A stretch of 64,000 nt of DNA from Bretschneidera sinensis (GCA_023935145.1 CM043697.1:57922501-57986500); one strand, 5' to 3'; shown: positions 11,424 to 22,300, counted from the stretch's first letter. Notes: generated by a model from the letters alone, not told the origin. Numbers and translations are program-made.

Positions 11424-11476
11424 ATTAACTTGTCTTTGTAGCTCATTTGTCTCCTTGGATTGCTTCGATAGGCTGG

Positions 11477-12301
11477 TCAGTTTAGAATTGTAGCACCGGG
11501 CATGAAATCAATTTGATGTTTAATTCCTCGAATAGGAGGTAAGCCATGTGGAATCTCCTCGGGAAATATATCATCAAACTTCTGCAAAAGAGAAACAATA
11601 GAACTAGGCAAAGATGAGTCAAATTGGTTAGTGTTTAACATCTCTTTATACAAAAGTATAATCATTGGCTGACTTAAAATCATCACTTTTTTTATTTCAC
11701 TCTTTCTTGTATAGAAATTTGTTTTTCTCTCAATGGCCGAATCAGCTCTCTTATTTACTCTCACAATTTTTTCGGCCTCTCTCATTTTCTCTTTCTGATT
11801 TTCATTCTTTCTTTTTTTCACACTCTCTTTTTGTAACCCCACTTGATCTTCATAAACCTTGATTGGTGTCAAAGAAACTAGAGTGATTGTTATTTGATTT
11901 CTTACAAACGAATATTTGTTGGTGAAGCCATCATGCTTAACATGACGATCGAATTGCCATGGCCGGCCTAGTAACAAGTGTCCAGCTTGCATCGGAACTA
12001 CATCACCCAAAACTTCTTCTTCATATTTTTCAATCCAGAAGGAAACTAACACTTGTTTGTTCACCCTCATTTCACCACTATCATTGAGCCATTGCAACTT
12101 GTAAGGCTGAGGATGTTTAATCGTTGGCAGCCCTAATTTCTTAACCATTGTAGTGCTAGCAACGTTAGTACAATTACCTCCATCAATAATCACACTACAT
12201 ACCTTGTTTTGCACGTGGCATCTAGAATGAAAGATGTTTTCTCGCTGTACTTCTTCATCTTTTTTTATTTGCACACTTAGAGCTCTCATTGCTACCAACA
12301 A
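11477..12301 (-). pseudogene. Gypsy aspartic protease and linker to RT
   Basis: This 274-residue frame starts at a Met just downstream of an in-frame stop in the gag remnant. It contains IIDGGNCTNVAS (DGGN in place of DSGA), then WLNDSGEMRVNKQVLVSF and HLLLGRPWQFDRHVKHDGF, the hallmark end of gypsy proteases. A Lys/Glu-rich linker follows, then LLQKFDDIFPEEIPHGLPP, the known start of the RT region. The frame stays open to GATILN at 11477 and then shifts before the RT fingers. Confidence 0.88.
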
Positions 12302-12556
12302 TTCTCCTTAGGCTGTGTATCCCTCATCTTCAACTCTTTCTCTCCTAGGTTGAACTCTCTCCCTCCTACACATATTAGGAGCGCTTTTTTGCTATCCCAA
12401 ACATGCATTCTCTACCCGATCTATCCGCTCATGAACCTGTTCCATCTCCGTTCTCAATACTCTCATCATCTCACCCATTAAAGCCTTCATGAGCAACTTT
12501 GGATCACCCTCTCCGGACATATCTTCAGAATTATTTCTGTTCTTATTGTCTAACAT
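12302..12556 (-). pseudogene. Gag remnant lacking the capsid domain
   Basis: An ATG at 12556 opens MLDNKNRNNSEDMSGEGDP, then LMGEMMRVLRTEMEQVHERI, a short coiled-coil-like gag N-terminus. It then runs into arginine-rich RRERVQPRRERVEDEGYTA and a stop. The retrotransposon capsid domain and zinc knuckle that normally follow are absent, so the particle protein has been deleted. The 12557-13020 leader is AT-rich, with T runs. Confidence 0.6.
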
Positions 12557-13023
12557 GCTTACTGCAAAAACAAATTTAGAAAAAAAAAGAACAAAATGAC
12601 CTCACACACTCCCTTATGTGTTTCACTCAAAGAATGAGTCACTCAATTTTACTCATGTTTTTACACAAAAAATCAGATTGGCTTTTGCCATCTTATGTGC
12701 TCACCATTCCTTTTTCCACTTGTTATAATCCTCTATAGGTTCTTATCAAACTAACCAAACAAGTATCAAAGTTTCCAACAACAATTCACCAATAACTCAC
12801 AAAGAAATTCATATTCAAAGGCTAGAATACAAGGAAACAAAGATGAGAAATTGAAACAAGAATTGAAAGGATTGAATATAAATATCACACACCTTTTTTT
12901 TCATGTTTTTTTTTTCTAAACGGGAAATTCGTTCTTTTTTTTTTAATTTCGTTTTTTTTCATGTTTTTTTATTTTTTTATTTTATGAATCAAAACAAAAA
13001 ATAAGCAAACCTACAACTAGAAG

Positions 13024-13035
13024 GCTCTGATACTA
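13024..13035 (-). other. Primer binding site of gypsy element
   Basis: On the minus strand TAGTATCAGAGC lies just inside the 5' LTR and differs by one base from the initiator-Met PBS TGGTATCAGAGC. Confidence 0.8.
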
Positions 13036-13037
13036 AC

Positions 13038-13834
13038 TGATATGATCCATGCTAAGAACTAAGAAATTAATGGATCAAGAAAACTTCCAAGATTGTCTAG
13101 AGTAGATTTATGTGAGATCGCGACCCATTGCTTATATTAAAGCAAGAACCTTGGTATAATGAAGACGCCACAATCAATTATGGAATGATTGATTAATAAG
13201 TCGAAGATGAACACCACAGAAACTCCGATAAGTTAAGAAGTTTGAAAAAAACCAAAGAGAAGTTTCTCTTCAAAAGTATGAATCAAATCTGAATTGTTTT
13301 ATTCCAAAAAGCCAATGGCTATTTAAATATATGAGAATTCGTAACCAATTAAAAAAAGGAAAACTAAGAAATAAGAATAAACCTAAATAGAATTCTGGTA
13401 GGGATAGGAAACTATGAAATAGGAAATAAACCTAAATAGAATTCTAGTAACCTAAAATCCAAATAAGGAAAGTACCTAACTTGGCATGCAAGCCTTATAA
13501 TGCAGCAGTTAAATTAATAAGGAAACAATTAGAAAAAAGTAATAAGTAAAATTTGTAGCCAGTCATTTTCCTTAATGAGCCAACCAAAACGAGTAAGTCT
13601 CTAATTTTGGGAAACTAAGATTTGCAAGATTATTCCAAAGTTTGAATTATAGAAACCCATCCTTGTGGATCACATGTAGCATCATCCTTGGGCCCTCAAA
13701 GATGGTTCTTAGCCCAAATGTGTTAAATCATCCCATTGAGAGTTTCCTTGAACCTTTTAGCTAGAGCCCTTGTAACTGGACCAATTGGAACTTAAAGAGA
13801 ATATGTATTCTATTTGTTAGCCTTATCCTCATCA
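13038..13834 (-). repeat. 5' LTR of gypsy element
   Basis: It pairs with 8142-8986 and has the same ends (TGATATGATCC and CCTCATCA on the plus strand). It is shorter because it lacks the local duplication seen in the other LTR. Bases 13600-13834 are a non-functional copy of the integrase 3' end. Confidence 0.92.
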
Positions 13835-13839
13835 AATAT

Positions 13840-14094
13840 CATCCCTTTAGGAGAGCTTGACAATATGGGATACACATGGACTGCGGGCAATGGAGAGTTG
13901 TAAGTTCTTAATTGATCAATTGTAGTGTTGAAGGCTACTATGAACAAAAAGGGCTCGTATATGTTGGATGTGAATGTTTTGCTTAGAAAATTAGGTGGAA
14001 GAGATATGGAATGATAAAAGGAAGGATCGCTCCAACAAAGAAGAAAGTTAGATTTGTTGATGAGGTATGGAGAATTTGAGTCAAGGTAGAGATT
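13840..14094 (+). pseudogene. Copia pre-integrase stub (continuation of 7042-8141)
   Basis: Directly after the AATAT duplication the frame continues IIPLGELDNMGYTWTAGNGE, then ATMNKKGSYMLDVN, the GAG_pre-integrase segment. It decays after RKLGG and meets the 3' LTR. No integrase, RT or RNase H sequence remains. Confidence 0.8.
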
Positions 14095-14550
14095 TGTTAG
14101 GATTTTGTCTTAATTCCCCATAAGGAGGACTTCTAATTGGTTTGAAAAAAGTGGTTTCCTATTCTATAGTTGCTTATTCTAATAGGAGTAGTAGTAGTAG
14201 TAGTAGTTTATTATATTATTGTTGTTCTTTTCTTAATAGTATTAGGAAAATATCATCTATATAAAAGGGGCCTTAGAGAAGTTTTGTGACACACTCATAA
14301 TTCTAATATTCTAATTAGATATAGTTGGAGAGTTTTGGGTGTATTGGGGATTTTGGGTTGTAAGGGTGTGGGGGTAATAAGTTTGCTTTTCCTAAAGTTG
14401 TTAAGGATTAATAAAATTATGAGTTTGTTGGTGGCATAAGCAATGAGTTGCCGAATCACATTAATTTGTTGTGCTTGATATTTGTTTGTTTATTTTCTTT
14501 TTTATTATTATAGGTTTGAGTATGTGGATTTTAAGGGTAAAATCCCAAGA
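14095..14550 (+). repeat. 3' LTR of copia derivative
   Basis: It pairs with 6515-6973 and includes the same (AGT)n run and TATA region. It ends AATCCCAAGA, one change from the 5' LTR end CCCAACA, and is followed by the TSD TGAAA. Confidence 0.92.
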
Positions 14551-14640
14551 TGAAAGTTATGCACCTCCCCTCCCACATCACCCTAAAGAAACGTCTTTTG
14601 AATATCTTCCAACATTTTACCAATGGAAGAAATATACTTA
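14551..14640 (-). mobile_element. LINE fragment, continuation of 5298-6514
   Basis: Minus-strand frames read KMLEDIQKTFL and GDVGGEVHNFHKMGSIL. This is the LINE block (normally iQRdFLWGG..eFKyHLVkW) that sits immediately before the sequence at 6500, so the copia inserted between them. Bases 14641-14718 are AT-rich, with a short repeated AACCAAATTGATA; nothing else is seen there. Confidence 0.65.
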
Positions 14641-14718
14641 AACCAAATTGATATTTTCATTATCTTTGTTGTGATAATTAAACCAAATTGATAATTCATA
14701 ACAAATTTCAACTATTAA

Positions 14719-15688
14719 TGCAAGATTTAATTTATGCGCCATTCGAGGTTGAAGTAGACTCAATAGGAACAACACTTCTCTAGATAGGTCTACTGCTACC
14801 TCAACTAAGAGGACTTTATGATATGCCATTACAAATTAAAAAAAGAATTTAATCTAGCAGTTAATAAATAGAATAAATAAAAAATGCGGAGTAACAATAA
14901 ACTTAATGCATTGATATTGAAAGTAATTCTGATATAAAGGGTTTGCGGGGTTAGAACCTTAAAGTACTAGATACAGACTCCTCAAGCTCGTTGTAATGTA
15001 GGCTAAGCCTTCAATGCAGCACTGTCTTGGATTAACTTCAAGACAAACAAAGAAAGGGGATGAAGAAGGGGAATTATTGCTAAGATTAGAGTACAACTAC
15101 TCCTATTGCAATTGGAAAGTAAAAGAAAGTAAATACAGATAGATAATGATTGTTGGATGATTGTATATATCCTTTTATGATTGATTATGCTGTAATTTAT
15201 ACTGCTTCAAGCTTAGATAGTTGTGTTGATATTTTCCAAGAATCTCCCATGTTTCTACTTCCTTATTTTCTCTTGATTAAATGTGTTGATCATTCCACGT
15301 GTTAAAATATTTAACTCTACTACGTAAGTCATATTAATCGTGTACACTTTTATCTTAGCCAGTTAAATGCATGGCTCTTGTGTTGTCATTGATCACCGAA
15401 TTGTCAGATTAACTGTTATAACTCATCTATCATGTTCGAGGTCAAGGTATAGAAGGTTTACTTGAGCTTATCAACCTCGAACCCTCGAGTTATATTACTT
15501 GTCTCAATGTTATGTCTTGAACTTATCTTTTTAAAAGTCGTTGTTTCGCAAGATTTTTTGCAGTTGATCGTCTTATCTCATTTAATGCTCCTATCACATC
15601 TCTTTTATTTCAAGCCACACTTGCTAGAGCCTTTACATGTGACCCAATTAGGATATGTCACAACATTAAATTATTTTTGGTATAAACA
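14719..15688 (-). repeat. 3' LTR of Tat-like element
   Basis: It aligns along its length with 37309-38161 and 58081-58218. It is followed on the plus strand by ATTGCCCTCCACAC, which read in reverse (GTGTGGAGGGCAAT) is a plausible polypurine tract for the minus-strand element. Confidence 0.85.
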
Positions 15689-15923
15689 ATTGCCCTCCAC
15701 ACGTGATTGGTTCAAAGATGAGAACCACTTAGCGTGATTACACATGATCCTTAACTACTTTAGAAATTCAAATCGATTATCCTTCCATACCCAATAAATA
15801 ATTTATTCACTCTTTTGATTTTCTTCAAACATTCTCTTTGAAATCTCTAATGTTCCCAAATTCCCTCAGCAGTTTTCAGTTTCCTGTTTCATTTTTCCTG
15901 TTTGAAATTTCTTTGATCTTTCA

Positions 15924-17800
15924 ATGGCTACTAAAGGAAAAAAAACATTCACATTGGTGATGTCTCCCCTAAACAAACAGCTCGCCTTACAATTGTACCT
16001 TCACCAGGTAAGGAAAAAGGGGCTGTATCTACTGAAGCTCTAGAGAAAGAGACCAATGCTTGGTTTCTTTCTCACGATAAAGACCTCTTTCAATCTTCTA
16101 TGGAATAGGGTTAGCTGTATGAGAACCTAGTTAATCCTATCTCAAGGGATTTTCCAGTTAATGGTTAATCCTTTCCCACTAAAAGCCTTCCCTCTTCTGT
16201 GGGTTTTTCTATAGTTGGACCTTATTTTTGTGGTGAAGATCCATTGGCTTTGGGGGCTATGTATCCACATGACCCTGTTGATTGCCCTCTTTTTCAGAAA
16301 TGGCTCCAAGCTTTGTCATGGAATTCCTGGTGCACTGAAACTCCAAATGCATCATGGTACCATGTCAATGATAATTAGTCTACTTGGTAGAAAGATTTAC
16401 TCATCACTACGCTCAAGAGCTATGAGATGTATGTATATTTGAGGTGGTTCAATCCTCGATACAAAACATATCTTTGAACTATCCTCTACTAAGCGTTCTA
16501 TTACTCTTTTGGTTACCAGTATTAAACATTTTCACCTTCTGACTAGGCAATTGACCATCAAAATTGAGGATATATTTTCACTTATGAACATCTCACCAAT
16601 AGGTTCTACTATGCATCATCACATGTCAATGGGTGAAGTAGAGTTTGTCTTACCGACGGAGAATTGTCTAAGTTGTTTTAGTGCTTTCTTCTGTGATCAC
16701 ATGGGTCAAGTAGGTGATCCAGTTTTTAAATTAGAACTAACTATTTTTTACTTATATCTTGTTTGCAAATACTTAGAGTGTGTATCCACCAAACGGGTCA
16801 CCAAGAAGTTCTTGGCAATTGCAAATGCCCTAGCTCATAGCAAGACCATTGGCCTAGCATAGTTTATAGTTGCCAACTTGTACAGATGTCTATATGATAC
16901 ATACAGGAAATGAGTTCCCTTCTTATTTGGATAGCCTCTAATGGCTCCTTTAGGTTTGGGCTTACGTGTATTTTCCAGTGTTCATTCCAGTTACTCGAGC
17001 CAACAGGGACGTCACTCAATTCTCTTGCTATGCCGAATTCTTTTGAAGGGAAACCTATGACTCGTAGTATCCCTAACCTTCGTTCAAAGATTACTTTGAT
17101 GGATTTCTTAACCTTTCTTTTACCAACATTGAATTTATCCCCTTTAAGAGAAAGTTATATAGTTCGAGCCTGTTCAAGACTCTAAACCCTTCGAACGAAG
17201 ATAATGATAACTGGGCCCATTCTACTTTGGCCAGCTTCTATCTCTCTAGGGAGTTTGTTACTTTCTTCTCTACTTCACAAAAGAGAGGTGTAAAAACTTA
17301 CTCCCCTGCTTAGGTAGCTAGGTAGTTTGGTATGGTCCAAACTATTCCTCTGCACCCTATTATATTAAGGGTTCTTCTTGGAATTAGAAGGCTATTTATA
17401 TTGATCTAAGAGACATTGTCCATTCCAACAGCAAGCCTAAACACTCATTTAACCTCACTTCATTTAAAATGTAGCTTGTACAACTTTCTATTATAGTGGT
17501 GGGAAGTCTATGTCTCCCTGTTCATATTTGGATCGATTAAGCTAAGGATGGTTAATCTCTTCAACCGCTTTTACCAATGAGTTATGGGAGATAGTATGGC
17601 CAAAAAGAGGAAGACAAAGTCTACAGAAGAAGATATCGAGACTCTTACTTCAATAAGTACTCTATCTTTTACCTTATTTTATTTTGATACTTGCAGAACT
17701 TATGTTGATATATCTTTTATGTTTTGCCTTTTTCAAGCCGAAAGACCAAGCACCTATATAGTTCGTCCTCAAAGTCAAAAACTTATCTAGATCTCAAAAG
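15924..17800 (+). pseudogene. Antisense plant-mobile-domain (PMD)-like ORF of Tat-like element
   Basis: The plus strand holds a broken coding region opening at ATG 15924. Alternating frames give NAWFLSHDKDLFQSSME; VGPYFCGEDPLALGAMYPHD followed by CPLFQKWLQALSWNSWCTET; TSIKHFHLLTRQLTIKIEDI followed by FSLMNISPIG; FLAIANALAHSKTIGLA; SLYREFVTFFSTSQKRGVK-like residues and VARQFGMVQTIPL. This order resembles the plant mobile domain, including the LTR-retrotransposon versions. It lies between pol and the 3' LTR in the opposite direction to pol, where Tat-branch elements are known to carry an antisense ORF. At least six stops or shifts are visible. Function in living elements is unproven. Alternative: an independent captured gene piece. 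Confidence 0.6.
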
Positions 17801-17882
17801 TTCAAGCTTGAAGAATGAGATCGACCTTTAAAGAATCAACGATCATCTACAGCCCACACACAGGTGGACTTGTCAAAGTAAA

Positions 17883-18850
17883 GGATAAGTTGAAGATGAA
17901 CACCACAAAAACTTCGATAAATTCAGAAGTTCTAAAAGAACCAAATAGAATTTTCTCTCCAAAGATATGAATCAAATCTGAATTGTGTTATTCCAAAAAG
18001 CCAATAGTTATTTAAATACATGAGAAATTCGTCCAAAATTAGGAAAAAGAAACTAAGGAATAGGAAACAAACCTAAATTCAATTCTGGTAATTGAATTTT
18101 GGTAACCTAAAATACAAAAAAGGAAAGTACCTAACTTGGCATGCAAACCTTACAATTCAGTAATTAAATTAATAAGGAAACAATTAAGAAAAGGTAATAA
18201 GAAAAATTGCAGCCAACCATTTTCCTTGATGAGCAAAAAAAAAAAACGAGTAAGTCTCCAATTTTGGGAAACTAAGTTTTAATTCACAATCTCAAGTTGC
18301 TAGATTATTCCAAAGCTTGAATCATGGAAACCCATTCTTGTGGATCACATATAGCATCATTCTTAGGCCCCCAAAGATGGTTATGGTTCTTAGCCCAAAT
18401 GTGTTGAATCAGTCCATTGAGAGTTTCCTTGAACCTTTTAGCTCGAGCCCTTGTAACTGGACCAATTGGAACTTGAATAGGATCCGCATCCCATTTGTTA
18501 GCCGTGTCCTCATCATTCCCCTCCTCTTGAAAAGGATTTGTCCTCAAATCATCACATACATCAAAAGGGCTTAAATCAGAAACATTGAAAGTGGCACTAG
18601 CATTGTATTCACCTGGCAAATCCAATTTGTATGCATTGTCATTGATGCACTCAAGGACTTGAAAAGGCCCATCTCCTCTAGGAAGTAACTTTGAACGCAT
18701 TTGTGCCGAAAATCTTTCTTTCCTCATGTGTAACCAAACCCAATCTCCGAGTTGAAAATTAGTTGTTGGTGACCTTTGTTAGCTTGTTTATATATTGTTC
18801 TGTTTTCCTCTCAACGTTTAGTCTTGCGGTCTCACATAAATCTGCTTCTA
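17883..18850 (-). mobile_element. Shard of the same gypsy family as 8142-13834 (3' end)
   Basis: Bases 17883-18515 match the gypsy LTR (ending TCCTCATCA), and 18516-18850 match its PPT and integrase C-terminus. The frame 18305-18727 is open for 140 residues: MRKERFSAQMRSKLLPRGDG, NVSDLSPFDVCDDLRTNPF, then GPVTRARAKRFKETLNGLI. Compared with the copy at 8782 it is one codon pair longer (AKNHNHLWG). It lacks the outer LTR edge and the rest of pol, with no TSD, and sits where the Tat integrase should be. Confidence 0.85.
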
Positions 18851-18904
18851 AACGATCTTGTAAGCCTTCTTGATCTATCAATTTCTTAGTTCTTGTCATG
18901 GATC

Positions 18905-19289
18905 ATATCGTTTTCTTCAATCATTGTCCTGATAAACTTGGACTGTAAAAACATTCATTGCCAGTTTTCTATCAATGACAAGAAGGAGTGTTCTTCGGTT
19001 TAGCCTAGCTAATTTGTTTCTCCAATTACTTGAGATTCGGAACCCCGTAGCCATTTGAGCCAACATATTTTCTCTTGAATTTTTCTCTTTAGGGATATAA
19101 TGTAAGGTTACATCATCAAATTCTTTAAGCAATTGTTGAGCTGCTACTAAGTATGGTGCCAACATGACACTCATATATTTGTATTCTCCTATTAATTGCT
19201 TGATAACAAGTTGTGAATCTCTTTCAATTTCTATTAAAGTAATTCTCATTTCTTTAAGTACCTAAAGTCCAATAATCAAGGCTTCATAC
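18905..19289 (-). pseudogene. Second (Tat-type) RNase H, C-terminal part
   Basis: The minus frame reads YEALIIGL, then MRITLIEIERDSQLVIKQLI, then GEYKYMSVMLAP and FDDVTLHYIPKEKN. This is the additional 'archaeal-type' RNase H found in Tat-branch elements, with the catalytic Asp in ERDSQLV. The N-terminal part lies beyond the solo LTR at 21663-21783, and removing the solo LTR plus one TSD copy gives NQAEYEALIIGL. Lesions include a TAG in GL-stop-VLKE, and ENMLAQ in place of the usual eADaLA active-site Asp region. Confidence 0.8.
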
Positions 19290-21662
19290 TGTAATACCCG
19301 TACCCTTAAAACAAGGGTAACAAGGTAATTTAATTTTATATTGAATTAAATTATGCATACATGAAAGATTGACTGTCGAATTTGATATAATTTTGAAAGA
19401 TGACAGTGAGAATTTTATTGAAAGACTTAGAATTTTTTTTGAATAAAAAAGTATTGAAAATTATGAAATTTGAAGTTGAAATGAAAGAATTTTGAAGAAA
19501 AATATGAATGAAGTTGAGGAAAATAATTATAAAAGTTGATGAAAGAAAATATAATTTTTTGAAATATTTTTCTATAATTTTATGAAATATTTGGAAGAAA
19601 GAAAGGATGAAAATTTGATTTTAAAGGAGGAATGGAAAAATTATAATTAATCAATGGCAAAAATGAAAATTTTAAATGTTGAAAGACTGGTTGCAGAATC
19701 ATAAAGAACTGATGGCAAAATTGTAAATTTTAAATGGTGGTAGAATCGTTAATAACCGGTGACAAAACTGTAAATTTTAAATGATAAAAATATGAATGAA
19801 GCAGCCAGAACATGAAGGCTTCAGAATGTCCACGTGACTTTGGTTTAAATAAATTTTATAATATAATATATTAATTAAGAATAAAATAATAATATATAAT
19901 TAAAAAAATAGTGAAGAGGTGAAGATAAGTTCATGTAATGTGAACTTTAAATGAAATTTTATTAATTATAATTAAATAATAATTATTAAAAAAATGGACA
20001 ATGCTTTAAAATGTCTCTGAAGCCAACAAAGACATCATTTTCACACCAAAGACTATTTGTTCGTTTGGTTCTTCTTTCTTTCTTTCTTCAAATCAAATTC
20101 TTTAGCAAAAATTTAAGCAAGAATTTCTCTAATATTAGAGATAATTACAGTTATCCAATTTTAATTGCAAGAATTCATCTCAATTAGGGGTAAGTTTTTA
20201 ATAAGATTCATACTTTAATTTTATATCACATAGAAGTATTTAACTAAAGAATTGTTGTCACATATTCAGGTATAACTTCAATTACAAAATATTATTGGAA
20301 TTGTAAAAACTAAGCACATAATTTAATAATTATATTGTTTGAATTAAGTTATGAAATAGGAAGATTGATAAAAATTTATGATTAGGTATTGGGTGATCAG
20401 CAATCTCAAAAAATTATTGAAAGGAGCAGGAAAAGCAAGGAGATAATACGCGGGTTAATTTAAGGGCTATGTGGTGAGTTAAATTTACTATACAAAATGA
20501 TGATATTTGAATTAATTATTGAATTATAATGATTGGATGATATATGATAGTTAGTTGGTTGATAATATGTGAATAACTGATATATTAAAAAAATATTATA
20601 TGAAAAACAATATTATTGAAATAATAGATTGATGAAATATATACTGAAAGGATAAATTAAATTCTTGAAAGCTCTGATTGATAAATTGATATGATATATG
20701 AGGAGACAATTTAATATGTATATGAAAAAATAATAATTTTTTAAAAGAAAGATAGTTGAATTGAATGCTTTGATGTTTGCTTGCTTGAATGTTATTGTTC
20801 ATATGCATAGCGGGAAGACCAAGAGAGTAGCTGGTCTGGTTGAAACATGTCGACTTATGGGAAGATATTCCCAGATGATAATATGAATTGATGAGATGAT
20901 GTGATGAAAAAGAAAGAAAGAAAGAAAGATGATTTAAATACATGCATTTATTTGTTTAAATATTTTATTGTTGTTGATTGAGATACTAAAGTATCAGTCT
21001 TAATTGTTAAATGATGAATAGACAAACTTTTCTCATAGTGAGACAAATATAATGAGAAATAAATTGAAAGAATGATATGATAAAGAAAAATATAATTGAT
21101 TGAATGTATGATGTGAACTTCATAATAAGATAAATAATGATATTAAACTATGATGGTGAACTGATTAAATATATGGGAAGAAAACTGATATGATTGGTAG
21201 AGATATATTTATTGAAAGATGATTGCTTGATGATTGATTTAAGAAGAGATTAATAAATGATTGAATTATTATAAACTGAGTATTTTTAGTAAAGTTAATT
21301 CATTGAGCTTGTGAAGCTCACTGCTTATTGTTGAAATATTTCAAGCAGTTGAAAGGACAGGTAGATAATTGTGTAGATATTCAGAGTGAGTAAATACCTT
21401 AATTAAGTCTCGTGGTCAGCATCCTCAGAATTGTGAAAGAAAATTTTGAAAATTTGTAAATATTCATGCATTTTACTATACTTGTATATATTTTTTTGGT
21501 AGAAGAAAGATGTTGTATCTCCTTTGAAAGGAGTTGAGGATTTGATGTATATATATTTTCAGTGTTTATATATTTTTATATTGTTGCATATATGTGTCGT
21601 ACTGAGATAGTAAAATGTGATGATTTCATCTTGGGGTGGCCAGTCCGGGATGGGTCGTTACA
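19290..21662 (+). repeat. Solo LTR of the Tekay-like gypsy family
   Basis: It starts TGTAATACCCGTACCC and ends GGGTCGTTACA. The target-site duplication CATAC is exact at 19285-19289 and 21663-21667. It is the reverse orientation of the LTRs at 24293 and 34284 (those start TGTAACGACC on the plus strand). It has no internal sequence, as expected after LTR-LTR recombination. Confidence 0.92.
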
Positions 21663-22300
21663 CATACTCAGCTTGATTATGGGAATAATTCTCCTTGAGG
21701 ATAAAAGTTAAATTTATTTGTATTCTAGCAGGAGATTGAATTGAGATTTCAATCCCACTTTCCTTTGCTTTTTAGATCAATTGAAATTTAGTTTCTATGG
21801 AGCTAAACTCACAATTTCTTTAGTGATTTTTAATTCTATGTTGGGATTATCAGCCAAGAAATCAACTAAGGCTTGTCCTTTAAGTTCCTTTTAAGGAATG
21901 TAAATTAAGTTGAATTCAATAATGGCTAGACTCCATTTAGCCATTCTACCACTAAATATAGGTCATCACAACATATACTTAACTAGATCAGTTTGAGCAA
22001 TCACATGAACCACAAAACTTAAAAGGTAAAGATGTAATTTAGTCACAACAAAATAGAGTGCTAAACATAATTTTTCAGTTGAAGAATATTTACATTCTGT
22101 TGAATTTAATACATGGCTTAAATAGAAAATAGAGTGCTAAACATAATTTTTCAATTGAAGAATATTTACATTCCGTTGAATTTAATACATGGCTTAAATA
22201 GAAAATAGCTTGCTGTTGAAGATGAAGAACTGAAGTCAAAAGTGGTTGTAAAATATATTGATCAATTTTCCCAGTAACCTTATCTGACACTGAGAACAAC
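21663..22300 (-). pseudogene. Tat-like RT/RNase H remnant
   Basis: Minus-strand pieces: SDKVTGKIDQYILQPLL; AIFYLSHVLNSTECKYSSIE with KLCLALYF (the RNase H block yYLSr.L...E.rYtpiEKlcLAL); YMLXRPIFSGRMAKWSLAII; and KGQALVDFLADNP, which ends the first RNase H. Downstream GIEISIQSPARIQINLTFIL begins the second RNase H. The RT palm with its Asp-Asp motif is absent. Confidence 0.75.
22049..22200. repeat. Tandem duplication, 2 x 76 bases
   Basis: A unit containing AGAGTGCTAAACATAATTTT and GTTGAATTTAATACATGGC occurs twice, starting near 22049 and 22125, with two visible differences. It duplicates part of the RNase H coding remnant (LNSTECKYSSIEKLCLALYF). Confidence 0.93.

Larger units (their letters stand above)
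8142..13834 (-). mobile_element. Full-length Ty3/gypsy element, defective
   Basis: LTRs 8142-8986 and 13038-13834 run TG...CA, and the target-site duplication AATAT is exact at 8137-8141 and 13835-13839. PBS and PPT are in place for a minus-strand element. Domain order is gag remnant, protease, RT, RNase H, integrase. It lacks the gag capsid region and has stops in RT and integrase. The integrase C-terminus extends into the 3' LTR. I see no clear chromodomain and leave the lineage open. Confidence 0.94.
6515..14550 (+). mobile_element. Copia deletion derivative, split by a gypsy insertion
   Basis: LTRs 6515-6973 and 14095-14550 begin TGTTAGGATTTTG. The target-site duplication TGAAA is exact at 6510-6514 and 14551-14555. 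Without the nested gypsy (8142-13834 plus one TSD copy) the element is about 2.3 kb. It encodes only gag, protease and a pre-integrase stub; integrase, RT and RNase H are absent. It therefore needs proteins from other elements to move. Confidence 0.93.

Noticed and set aside
14638..14829. Minus ORF of 63 residues
   Set aside because: It spans the border of AT-rich intron DNA and the Tat LTR; no similarity.
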